Shown here one piece after another: positions 46,814 through 55,206 of a stretch of 64,000 nt of DNA. Position 1 is the stretch's first letter, and each line of letters starts with the position of its first letter. The translations under genes were made by a program, and so were the position numbers. The notes beneath the pieces are model-generated. The model ran no database searches and was not told the DNA's origin. It was given only the letters and a program-made list of their open reading frames with translations. This DNA comes from Methanofollis sp. W23 (lineage in GTDB: Archaea; Halobacteriota; Methanomicrobia; Methanomicrobiales; Methanofollaceae). The stretch covers positions 744,001-808,000 of the forward strand of contig NZ_JAGGMN010000001.1 in NCBI RefSeq assembly GCF_017875325.1. The letters are read 5' to 3'.

Positions 46814-47920
46814 ATGAAAAGGGTTGTTCTCCCCCTTATCTGTCTGCTCTGTCTTTTCTTTCTGGCAGGGCCGGCATCAGCAGCGTTCGTAAAGATAGAT
46901 GCCCCTGACACAGTCAATGCAGGTCAACCCCTCGAGGTCACCGGCACGACCACGTCTTTGAAGCCTGGCTATACCTTTGACGTCATCCTCTATGACCTCA
47001 CCTATGGGACCAAGTCGGTGACCGACACAAAGCAGGTGATCGTCCAGGACGACGGGAACTTCACAATTGAGTTCAGTACCGACGGTCTGCGGAGCGGATC
47101 TCACTCGGTCGAGGTCTCGACGAAGGGCGAGGACGTCTTTGGCGGGAGTTCAAAGAAGATCAAGATCTTCACCGTGGTGAACCGCGTCGACGACCTCACC
47201 ATTACCTCACCCTCCGCCCAGGAGTACGACGGCACCCTCCATGTCGCTGGTGAGATCAAGGACTACACCGACGGCGGGGTCCGCCTGACGGTCACGGGTT
47301 CAGGCAAGACGACGGTCTATGGCCCCACCTGGATCACCACTACCACGCAGGGTGCCTTCTCTGAGAAGGTTCCGATCACCGCCGGCGGGCGCTACGTGGT
47401 CGAGGTCATGGACAACTCGAGTTACATCTGGAAGACCGGCTTCACGGTGACCGGCGGGATTGTCACCGACGTCCCTACGCCGGTCCCCTCTGAGGACCAG
47501 CCCGCAGACTCGATCTACTCTGCCTCAGCCCCTGCCTCCCACGAGAACCCGGCCTACTTTGCCGTCGAGACCAAAGGGGGGGAGGTGACCATCGCCACTT
47601 CTTCAGGGATCGACTGGGTGATGGAGTACATCGACACAGATGGCACAAAGACCCTTGTCAACGAACGGGGCGCCTCGGCCCCTGAGTCGGTCACCTTCGA
47701 GGCCGACGCCGGCACCGTCTATGTGAAGGTCTCCCCGCAGCTCTACACCGACAAGAGCACGGTGACGGTCACCGGCGAGAATGTCCGCTCGGTCGCGGCC
47801 GACCTTACCGTCGCCGAGAAGTTCGGCGACGCTGTCCCAGAACCGACGACCCAGAGCCCACTCCCGCTCTGGCCGGTCTTTGCGGCGCTGGGTGCCGCCC
47901 TCCTTATCAGGCGGGTGTGA
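46814..47920 (+). CDS. Secreted surface protein with C-terminal membrane anchor
   Basis: This exported protein has 368 residues. A signal sequence (MKRVVLPLICLLCLFFLAGPASA) is followed by beta-sandwich-like repeats: about 25-125 (FVKIDAPDTVNAGQPLEVTGTT), 130-220 and 250-345, all rich in Thr, Val and Gly. A Pro/Thr spacer (TPVPSEDQP, PEPTTQSP) precedes a C-terminal hydrophobic helix ending in RR. The overall plan resembles S-layer-associated or archaeosortase-processed proteins, but a canonical PGF motif is not evident; the tail reads SPLPLWPVFAALGAALLIRR. Function is unknown. Confidence 0.82.
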   Translation: MKRVVLPLICLLCLFFLAGPASAAFVKIDAPDTVNAGQPLEVTGTTTSLKPGYTFDVILYDLTYGTKSVTDTKQVIVQDDGNFTIEFSTDGLRSGSHSVEVSTKGEDVFGGSSKKIKIFTVVNRVDDLTITSPSAQEYDGTLHVAGEIKDYTDGGVRLTVTGSGKTTVYGPTWITTTTQGAFSEKVPITAGGRYVVEVMDNSSYIWKTGFTVTGGIVTDVPTPVPSEDQPADSIYSASAPASHENPAYFAVETKGGEVTIATSSGIDWVMEYIDTDGTKTLVNERGASAPESVTFEADAGTVYVKVSPQLYTDKSTVTVTGENVRSVAADLTVAEKFGDAVPEPTTQSPLPLWPVFAALGAALLIRRV

Positions 47921-47974
47921 GCGCCCTCAGGCGCATATCCTTTTTATGCGCGGCCCGCCAATATGATATGGCAA

Positions 47975-48058
47975 GCCGGGATAGTCTAGTCCGGTAAGGC
48001 GACGGCCTTGAAAGCCGTTGGTGTCCGCACCTCGGGAGTTCAAATCTCCCTCCCGGCG
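47975..48058 (+). tRNA. tRNA-Ser (anticodon TGA)
   Basis: The acceptor GCCGGGA pairs with TCCCGGC. The anticodon loop is CTTGAAA between ACGGC and GCCGT, giving TGA. A long variable arm (TGGTGTCCGCACCT) marks it as a serine tRNA, and the T arm is CGGGAGTTCAAATCTCCC-type. The discriminator is G and CCA is not encoded. A TATA-like CTTTTTATG lies at 47940-47948, 27-35 bases upstream. Confidence 0.95.
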
Positions 48059-48893
48059 CTGTTTGTTCTTTTGATCTTTCGGTTGTGTAGAATTTTGTCC
48101 TTGAATGTGAATTGCAGGGAATTCGTCGCCCGGAGGTCTTCGTGGATCATGTTCTCTGCCTTCTCCCCCCTTGGCACGATCCCGGGAATTGGCTTTGTAG
48201 AATTCGTCATGAACCCAGAGGCTCAGGCATACATACCTGGAACCTATCCAAGAACTCTCTCGTGGTGAACACCCCCTCGAACTAGTAGAGTGCTTCCTTT
48301 CTAAAATTCAAAACGCTCTCCTCCGCCGTGGATTGTGGGGGGCGGGCCGCCCGGTGAGGGGAGGGGGGAAGGCGATGGATGCATGCATGGGTGCGCGATG
48401 AAAATACAGGGCTCTCTTCATTGCCACCCATCGGTGCCCACAGGTGAGGAGGAGGGCGGGAGAGTGTTGGGATGACCTCATGGCGAAAATTATCATGAGT
48501 CTCCGGGTTTTTCTGGGCCAATGCCCCGCCTTCAAAACAGGAAACTCCAGGGAACCACCGCCTCATTGCCGCCCCCTTTCCCCCACCACATGATAGGGCG
48601 AAGACTGCATAATCCTCTCCAGAAGCACCGGATCTACTTTCCTTGCTTGATCTTCATTCTGGAGGCCTGAAGGTGGAACGCCCGGCGAGAAGAGAGAGGG
48701 GAAGGTGTGATGAAGAGAGATTGGGCACCACTCCTCACACTCTCCCGGGCTCACACGAATTTTCATCGCCTGTGCTTGAACTGCAGGTTGATGCCCGATT
48801 CTACAGGGTTCATAGGTCAGATGTATAGCAGGAGTCCTAGAGACCGGAACCCAACCTTCAACACCCCCCTCTCCCCACTATGAAGAAGCACGT
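48059..48893. repeat. Intergenic stretch with a composite repeat unit
   Basis: No gene is supported. After the T-rich end of tRNA-Ser (TTTGTTCTTTTGATCTTTC) lies an end GGTTGTGTAGAA (about 48079). A longer unit runs from 48191 (GGCTTTGTAGAATTCG with a reversed type A hairpin) to 48809 (GATTCTACAGGGTT with a degenerate hairpin at 48756-48808). Inside is a reversed module C (about 48360-48480, CAGGGCTCTCTTCATTGCC...GGGAGAGTGTTGGGATGACCTC). Confidence 0.6.
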
Positions 48894-50333
48894 ATGCACG
48901 CCGTCGATGCACTCCTGAAAAAATACTGGGGCTATACCTCGTTTTTACCTCACCAGCAGGAGATCATACGATCGGTCCTCGAAGGTCGGGACACCGTGGC
49001 GATCATGGCGACCGGCGGGGGAAAGTCGCTCTGCTACCAGTTGCCTGCCCTATACCTCGGTGGCCTCACCCTCGTCATCTCCCCGCTCATCTCGCTCATG
49101 AAAGACCAGGTCGACGACCTGAACCTGAGGGGGATCGCCGCAGCCGCCTACACAAGTGCACTCTCTTATCAGGAGAGGGCGGAGATCAGGAGACAGTTGA
49201 GTGACAACGCCCTCAGGATACTCTTTCTCTCCCCGGAAAAATCGATGCAGCCCGATTTCCTGCGGGTGCTCAGTCGTCTCCAGGTCCGTCTCATCGCGGT
49301 TGACGAGGCGCACTGCATCTCTGAATGGGGCCACGACTTCAGGCCAGAATACCGGCACCTCTCCAGACTGAAGAGACGTTTCCCCCATGTCCCCCTCATC
49401 GCCCTGACCGCCACTGCCACCCCTGAGGTGAGAGCGGACATCTCCAGGCAACTTGGTCTTTCAAATCCTTGCGAGTTCGTTGGAAGTTTCAACCGCACCA
49501 ACCTCAGGTATTGCGTGGTCCCAAAAACGAAGTCGGTGCCCCTCCTCCTCACTATTCTCAGTCAGCACAGGAACGAGCCAGGGATCGTCTACTGTTTCAG
49601 CAAGAAGAAGACAGAAGACCTCTCCAGGGAACTCCGGAAATATGGGTATCAGGCGCTCGCCTACCATGCCGGCCTCTCGAAAAAAGTGAGGGAGAAGGTC
49701 CAGGAAAAGTTTGTCCACGACCGTGTGCCGATCATCTGTGCCACCGTCGCCTTCGGTATGGGCATCGACAAACCTGATGTCCGTTATGTCGTCCATTACG
49801 ACCTTCCAAAGACCATTGAGTCATATTACCAGGAGACCGGCCGCGCCGGGCGGGATGGGAAGGCCAGCGAGTGCGTCCTCTTCTACAGTCCCGAGGAAGT
49901 CGACATGCTCCGCTCCGTAATCGACCACGACGCCTCAGGCGCGGCGCACCGGCGCGGCGCCCTCACAAAACTGGACAAGATGGTCGGGTACTGCGAGACG
50001 ACCGGGTGCAGACGGAAATATCTCCTGGAATATTTTGGTGAGGAATATGTCGTGGAGAACTGCAGCCTCTGCGACAACTGCCTCAATCCCTCCCCTGAAG
50101 ATCGGGAACTGTTCCTCAGGTTGAAGGCGCTGCGCAAGGAGATGGCGGTTCATGCTGGCATACCGGCCTCGAACATCTTCACTGATAAGAGCCTAAAAGA
50201 GATGGCCCGCACTCGCCCACGCGACCCTGAGAGTTTGGGACAGATCTATGGGGTCGGGCCGACCAAACTGGGGAGATTCGGTCCTGCCTTCCTCGCCGCC
50301 ATCCGGGAATTTCTGCAGGAAAAGGGTTCTTGA
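48894..50333 (+). CDS. recQ: ATP-dependent DNA helicase RecQ
   Basis: This 3'-5' superfamily 2 DNA helicase unwinds forks and recombination intermediates. It has 479 residues. Motif I is ATGGGKSLCYQLP, motif II is DEAH (VDEAHCISEWGHDFRPEY, with the RecQ aromatic loop), motif III is ALTATATPEV and motif VI is QETGRAGRDG. A zinc-binding segment (CETTGCRRKYLLEYFGEE, CSLCDNC) and a short HRDC-like end (LKALRKEMAVHAGIPASNIF) complete it; a full winged-helix domain is not obvious. RecQ is typically bacterial and appears sporadically in methanogens. A flavodoxin gene follows 41 bases later. Confidence 0.94.
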   Translation: MHAVDALLKKYWGYTSFLPHQQEIIRSVLEGRDTVAIMATGGGKSLCYQLPALYLGGLTLVISPLISLMKDQVDDLNLRGIAAAAYTSALSYQERAEIRRQLSDNALRILFLSPEKSMQPDFLRVLSRLQVRLIAVDEAHCISEWGHDFRPEYRHLSRLKRRFPHVPLIALTATATPEVRADISRQLGLSNPCEFVGSFNRTNLRYCVVPKTKSVPLLLTILSQHRNEPGIVYCFSKKKTEDLSRELRKYGYQALAYHAGLSKKVREKVQEKFVHDRVPIICATVAFGMGIDKPDVRYVVHYDLPKTIESYYQETGRAGRDGKASECVLFYSPEEVDMLRSVIDHDASGAAHRRGALTKLDKMVGYCETTGCRRKYLLEYFGEEYVVENCSLCDNCLNPSPEDRELFLRLKALRKEMAVHAGIPASNIFTDKSLKEMARTRPRDPESLGQIYGVGPTKLGRFGPAFLAAIREFLQEKGS

Positions 50334-50373
50334 CCCGCTCAACTCATATACTATATTCACCCGTGCATCCACC

Positions 50374-50886
50374 ATGCCGCCACGTATTCTCATCGCCTAT
50401 GCGACAAAACACGAGACCACGCGCGAGATCGCTGAGTTCATCGCCGGTACCCTTGAAGAAGAGGGCGTCGAGACCGAGGCAAGGCCCGTCGATGCGGTCG
50501 AGAGCCTTGCCGGTTTTGACATGGTCGTCATTGGGTCTCCCATCTATATGGGAAAGATCCTGAAAGAGGCAAAGACATTTGTAGCCCGTTTCGCCGACGA
50601 CCTGCAAAAGAGGCAGGTCGAGGCCTTCGCCGTCGGGATGAGTTGCAAGGATCTGACCGAGGAGAACCGTCGGAAGGTGCAGGAGGCGATGGCGCCCATC
50701 ACCGACCGCGTCCAGGTCAGGGGCGAGTTGGGCATGTTTGCCGGGAGGATGAACCCATCTTTCGTCCCGGTGCTCGGCCGTTTCATGAAATATGACGAGG
50801 CGAAGACCGAGGACGCCAGGGACTGGGAGGCGGTCCGTGGATGGGCCAGGGTGCTGGCCGAACGGTGTGCCGTGGCAGCAGTCTGA
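50374..50886 (+). CDS. Flavodoxin-domain protein
   Basis: This soluble FMN-binding electron-transfer protein has 170 residues. The phosphate loop YATKHETTREIAEFIA (T/S-x-T-G-N-T-like), VIGSPIYMGKILKEA and GMSCKDLT fit the flavodoxin/protoporphyrinogen-oxidase (HemG-like) group. GMFAGRMNPSFVPVLGRFM resembles HemG proteins, but methanogens rarely use that reaction. The start at 50374 (MPPRILIAYAT) removes an unlikely 42-residue extension. Confidence 0.85.
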   Translation: MPPRILIAYATKHETTREIAEFIAGTLEEEGVETEARPVDAVESLAGFDMVVIGSPIYMGKILKEAKTFVARFADDLQKRQVEAFAVGMSCKDLTEENRRKVQEAMAPITDRVQVRGELGMFAGRMNPSFVPVLGRFMKYDEAKTEDARDWEAVRGWARVLAERCAVAAV

Positions 50887-51359
50887 GGGGGCAGAGGGAG
50901 AAGGCCGCCGCCTGGATGAGGGTTGGGGTGGGGAGGCGAGATCAATGTCCATGAAGAGAGTGGTGCCTTCCCACCGTTATCCTGACGTGGGGGCTCGGGG
51001 GGTGGCCAAACCCCCCGCTAAGATAGGTATCCAGGGGAATTACTATGAAAATGATCCCGAAGGTCATCTCTCCGAGGTCCCATGGTGGTTTGAATTCGTC
51101 AAACATCTTCAGGGCTAATACCCTGATTGCAGATACGCCTCCTGAATGATCGAGCCTCTGCCTTCCCGGCCCTCTTTTCATTCTGGGGTCAGGGGGGCAT
51201 GCGCCCCTGACGTGTATGAGAGGAGGGTGCGTCGCTCAGAGGTGCGGCCTCCTGGATCCCCCGCACGACGAGGAGAGTCGGGGGCGGCCATCCAGTGGTC
51301 CCTCTCGGTGTCTGGCCAGAAAGGAGGTACACAGGCCAGTGCACGACCCGGAGACCCAC

Positions 51360-51416
51360 GATCATGTTCATTTCGTATGCGTGAACCCTGGGTTCATGCC
51401 GAATTCTACAGAGCCG
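51360..51416 (+). repeat. Hairpin module (type A), near-consensus copy
   Basis: ATCATGTTCATTTCGTAT precedes the arms GCGTGAACC and GGTTCATGC, and CGAATTCTACAGAGCC follows. It is preceded by GGAGACCCACG, a sequence shared with copies at 24400, 29970, 40110 and 60780. Confidence 0.75.
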
Positions 51417-51651
51417 AAAAAAAAGAAAAAAGGGCATTGTGGAACCACTCCTCTATTTTTGACACGAGCATGATTCTCCCGCCTTCCCCCATCTTCGTTC
51501 CGGGGCCACGATGAGGACAGGAAGGCTGAATCGACGACCATGACGAGTGTGGTGCCGTCCTCGACCAATCATGTTGCGGGGGATCGGGGGGTGCAACCCC
51601 CCGCCAAAGAAAACGGTCCAGAAGATTTACCATAAAAATATCCTGAATATC

Positions 51652-51883
51652 GGTTTTGTAGAAACCCTCACTTCCTCTCGGTGCAAGGGTGACTCAATCG
51701 TCTTCTTACATCTTCGCGCCGGTGGCGCTGCCCCCGGGCCCCCTGGACCACGATGGAGCCGGGAAGGTACAAAAAATGACCATGAAGAGGGGATTGGCGT
51801 TCACGACCTATCCTCGCGCGGGGGGTTCGGGGGGCGGCACGCTCCCCATCGAAAAGAACCATCAAGAGGGTTTCTACAGAGCC
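51652..51883. repeat. Composite repeat element with 18-bp inverted ends (232 bp)
   Basis: The left end GGTTTTGTAGAAACCCTC and right end GAGGGTTTCTACAGAGCC match at 16 of 18 positions, the best-preserved pair in the window. The inside reads as the reverse of the 11502 and 58435 elements: GC-rich palindrome, GGGAAGGTAC, then ATGACCATGAAGAGGG and a second GC-rich segment. Confidence 0.78.
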
Positions 51884-52132
51884 TGAATATCATCTCTCTG
51901 GGTTTTCATACGGGTTTGAATCCCCCCGCTCCTTCTTGACCGATACGCAGATTGTGGATACCTCTGAATGATCGGGCCTCTGCCTTCCCGCCCCTATCGT
52001 CATCCCTGGCGTCCGGGGGGGGCAACCCGGCGAGAAGATAGGGGAGGGCAGTTGAATCGCGCACGTACCCAGAAAAGGTAAGGGTTTTTACAGGGCCAAA
52101 AAAGAAAAGAAAAGATTTCAGAGAAGAGCCGC

Positions 52133-53695
52133 TCAGGCAGTAGTTTTCTGGGTGGCCTCTGCCTTCAGTTTCGCCTCAAGCCGGTCGAGGTGTTTTCTGA
52201 TCTCCTCGATCTCCTGGAGGAGCGTCGTGCTCTCCTGCGGGCCGTCGTCGTCCCCGGTGATCCCGATGCCCCGCCACTGGGTGAGGACATCGTCGAGAGT
52301 GGGACCGACATAGGTCTCGCCGCCGTGCGCCTCGACCAGTCCGATCTCCATCACCTCGCCGGTCTGGGAGACGACCGGGATGATCCAGACTTCTTGGTCG
52401 TCGATGACATACATGATCGGTTGCACGACCTCAAGCCCGGTGGCCATCGCGACCTTCTGGTGCTGCTGGACATTAGCCGCCGCACCGTAGTCGTTGTAGT
52501 AGCCTGGGGCGTTGTAGAAGGTGAACTTCCCGTTCTGGACATCGCCGAGCACATACCCGACCATTGAGGAGTCCTTGCCAGGGGTGGTGATCGCGCTGAA
52601 CCAGTACTGGTTCCCGTCGGTGCCCTGGACAAGATAGACGTCAGGTTCACCTGCCGAGAGGATCGCCCCGGCCTCCCCGTGCTCGATGTAGACGCTGCCG
52701 GTCGGGTACTTCAGGTCGCGCTGTCCCCACCAGGAGTTGATCCACCCGTCCGAATAGGTGCCCCACCAGCCCAGGTAGGTCTCGGTGAGGGACTCGTCGA
52801 AGACCCGCTGGATCCAGGCCGGCTGTTTCCCGATCTCGTAAAACTCGTTTGTGCCGGTGACTGGGTCGGTGACGGCCAGGCCCTGCGGGGTCTCGCCGAT
52901 GAGCCCGTACAGCCCTGGCTGCGAGAGGAGAGCGACCCACTTCGGGTCGCCCTGCTCGTCGAGCTGGAAGACCGGGTCATGGATGATGTAGGTAGGGTAG
53001 TCCTCCCAGATATGTCTGACCAGGTTATTTTCCAGGATGGCATGGGGGGTGTAGCACATCGGGACCCCGGTGACCAACCTTGGCTCGGCCTTTGGTTCCT
53101 CGGCCGAGACAGCGATGTAGCCGTTGGTCCCCTCGCCGGCATAGATGAGGGCCTTGTCGACGGAGTTGTAGTCCAGCGGGACCAGCCAGGTCAGTTCTCC
53201 GTCGATGAACTGGATGTAGGGCTTGAAGACCCCGACTTTATATCCCAGGTTTCCGACGACCTTGTCGGCCCGCCAGAGGGCGGTCCTGGTCGAGGCCAGG
53301 CTGATGTGGTCGGTGTCGATGAGGTCGGTGGTGTCGTCGGTCGTCTCGACCTGCGGGATCTCGGCAAGGCTCTTGGCCCCGATGATGTATGCCCCTGAGG
53401 TGACGAACGGGACCACAACAAGGGCCACCATCAGAGCGACCCCGGCGACGACCCCCATCTTCTCGTTATGGTGGACGAATGAAGACGCAAACCCGCTCAT
53501 CGCGAGAGAGAGCCCGAGGTACACCATGATCTCAAGGGGGATCAGTGCGGGCGTCGTGATATAGAGGAGGGCCCCTGAGACCACGGCACCGAGAGCAATG
53601 AATCCTGGATGGTTGAGGGTCAGTGTCCTGTCTTCTATGCGGACAGCCCAGAGGGCCGTCATGATGAGCCAGAAGAGGATGAGTAGTATACTCAT
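52133..53695 (-). CDS. Membrane protein with large extracytoplasmic domain and C-terminal coiled coil, unknown function
   Basis: This protein has 520 residues. Four hydrophobic helices occupy about 1-18, 30-52, 55-76 and 80-106. A large beta-rich, aromatic-rich domain (about 110-480) follows, with repeated Trp and Tyr segments (ETYLGWWGTYSDGWINSWWGQ, in part) and GLYGLIG. A charged coiled coil closes the protein (LLQEIEEIRKHLDRLEAKL, about 495-515). I do not recognise the family. It is a single gene, with a promoter region shared with nothing. The domain layout suggests an envelope protein whose large domain and coiled coil lie on the same side of the membrane. Confidence 0.75.
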   Translation of the reverse strand: MSILLILFWLIMTALWAVRIEDRTLTLNHPGFIALGAVVSGALLYITTPALIPLEIMVYLGLSLAMSGFASSFVHHNEKMGVVAGVALMVALVVVPFVTSGAYIIGAKSLAEIPQVETTDDTTDLIDTDHISLASTRTALWRADKVVGNLGYKVGVFKPYIQFIDGELTWLVPLDYNSVDKALIYAGEGTNGYIAVSAEEPKAEPRLVTGVPMCYTPHAILENNLVRHIWEDYPTYIIHDPVFQLDEQGDPKWVALLSQPGLYGLIGETPQGLAVTDPVTGTNEFYEIGKQPAWIQRVFDESLTETYLGWWGTYSDGWINSWWGQRDLKYPTGSVYIEHGEAGAILSAGEPDVYLVQGTDGNQYWFSAITTPGKDSSMVGYVLGDVQNGKFTFYNAPGYYNDYGAAANVQQHQKVAMATGLEVVQPIMYVIDDQEVWIIPVVSQTGEVMEIGLVEAHGGETYVGPTLDDVLTQWRGIGITGDDDGPQESTTLLQEIEEIRKHLDRLEAKLKAEATQKTTA

Positions 53696-53965
53696 GGTTG
53701 TTATCTGCTCTGTATTGGTGTTAAGGATACTTTACATTGTGGGTGAGCTGACGAAAGGATAAGCGTGCAAAAAAATAGAGACTGGAGATCGATACCTTCT
53801 ACCGTTATTATATTTCAGCGATCATCCTCGAAACGGCCCGGGATACGACTCTATGGTTTTCTACTGCTTCTCCAATCGATATCACTCACCATGCGCATCT
53901 ATGTGCATCAGATTATTTGAAAAATTTATATAATATCATGATGTTCATCATGCGAGGGATCTCTG
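53696..53965. promoter_or_regulatory. Divergent promoter region between membrane protein and lipoprotein genes
   Basis: The AT-rich region holds a strong TATA element TTTATATAAT at 53925-53934. At the expected transcription start lies the perfect inverted repeat CATGATG-TT-CATCATG (53937-53952), 14 bases before the lipoprotein ATG. The palindrome could be an operator. Confidence 0.55.
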
Positions 53966-54595
53966 ATGAGAGCAGTGCCCATAATCTATGTATTGATGCT
54001 TATCGTCGCCTGTTGCATTGCAGGATGTACATCTCCCGGTACAGACAAGGAAAAAGATCAGGAGCCGGTTCCCGGCGGTGCAACCGGCAGCGGTGACGCC
54101 GGTCCGGGTGCGGATCTCTCTGCTGGCGAGGAAAAGAGGCCGGAGGCGGGAAGTGTCACGGCAGTCGGGTATGAAGAGTTGATCTCCTATCTGCCTGCCG
54201 CACCGTCGGGCTGGGCTGCGGAAGAACCCTTCGGCATCGCCAACCAGATCGATGACGGGACGTGGAGCATGGCCTCCATCAGTTATCTGAACGAAGCAGA
54301 CGAGGGGACGACCGCGGAACTCGTCATCTACGACTCTGCCTATTATGCTGTCGGAGGATGGGAGTTGTGGGAGAGCAGATTCTCATACGAGACCACTGAC
54401 GGTTATCTCAAGTCTGGCAAGGTCCAGGGTTATCCGTCATGGGAATCCTATGAGAAAGATTCACAGATCTATGCACAATGGATCGGGATCGACGACCGAT
54501 TCATGGTCTACGTCTCGGTGGATGCGGGGTCGAAGGAAGACCTGGACACCTTTGTGAACACTGTCGACTGCAGGGGGATCGCAGCTCTGGGATAA
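53966..54595 (+). CDS. Putative lipoprotein
   Basis: This exported protein has 209 residues. The signal sequence MRAVPIIYVLMLIVACCIAGC ends in the lipobox IAGC (Cys21), followed by a Gly, Asp and Pro-rich linker (about 25-60). The C-terminal domain (about 65-209) has SYLPAAPSGWAAEEP and pairs of Tyr-rich strands (YYAVGGWELWESRF, GYPSWESY). I do not recognise the family. It stands alone behind a strong TATA element and a palindrome. Confidence 0.75.
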   Translation: MRAVPIIYVLMLIVACCIAGCTSPGTDKEKDQEPVPGGATGSGDAGPGADLSAGEEKRPEAGSVTAVGYEELISYLPAAPSGWAAEEPFGIANQIDDGTWSMASISYLNEADEGTTAELVIYDSAYYAVGGWELWESRFSYETTDGYLKSGKVQGYPSWESYEKDSQIYAQWIGIDDRFMVYVSVDAGSKEDLDTFVNTVDCRGIAALG

Positions 54596-55206
54596 CTGGT
54601 CCCCCTCATTTTTCCCGCAGGTCTGGACAGAAAAAAATCCTACACAACAAAATAAGAGGTTTTGTAGAACCCCTCTCTTATTCTTGGTGTGAACGGAACT
54701 TTTACCTCCTTTCCTACACTTTCTTCCCGTGGGGAGCGCGGGGTGCACCCCCCGCCACCAAGAGGAGTTGAGAGGGTTTACCATGAACATGATCCTGAAA
54801 GTCGCCTCTCTGGGTTTCCACAATGGTTTGAATCCCCCACACCCCCTCTGGACCGATACGCAGATTGCGGATACATCTCCTGAATGAACATGCCTTTGCC
54901 TTCCCGCCCCCATCGTCATCCCTGGGGTCAGGGCGGCACTCGCCCCCAGCAGGAGGCTATGGGAAGGCATGATGATCAGAACAGCCGCCTGATCGTAGAG
55001 GTTTCACCGCCGTCTCGCCCTGGGGGGTGCACCCCCCTGACCCCCCCACGACGGGGAGAGGCAGGGGCGACGAGGGAACACGATCTTCACCTGCACTTCA
55101 GTCTTGAAAAAGAGAGACCACGTGACAAAAAATTTTCATCCCGTATGCGTGAACCGGGGGTTCATGCCAGATTTTACAGAGCAAAAAAAAAAAATAAAAT
55201 ATCCCT
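54596..55206. repeat. Intergenic stretch filled by one long repeat element
   Basis: The lipoprotein gene and the converging symporter gene are separated by the element 54658-55182 and short T-rich or A-rich tracts at both sides. There is no gene. Confidence 0.6.
54658..55182. repeat. Long composite repeat element (525 bp), all modules in order
   Basis: The left end is GGTTTTGTAGAACCCCTC and the right end GATTTTACAGAGC. In order follow a GC-rich palindrome (about 54735-54760), the module ATGATCCTGAAAGTC...GGTTTGAATCCCCC...GATTGCGGATACATCTCC (54783-54880), two further GC-rich palindromes (about 54910-54970 and 55015-55050) and a type A hairpin (GCGTGAACC-GGG-GGTTCATGC, 55147-55167). The right end touches the A-rich tract that is the T-rich 3' end of the symporter gene on the minus strand. 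Confidence 0.7.

Larger units (their letters stand above)
50887..52132. repeat. Gene-free stretch with several repeat modules
   Basis: No gene is supported. It contains two copies of the GGTTTGAAT...GATTGCAGATACGCC module (about 51040-51165 and 51885-51975), a type A hairpin at 51360-51416 (GCGTGAACC-CTG-GGTTCATGC, perfect arms but one base) and the bounded element 51652-51883. An end GGTTTTTACAGGGCC at 52085-52099 abuts the T-rich 3' tract of the next minus-strand gene. Confidence 0.6.
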
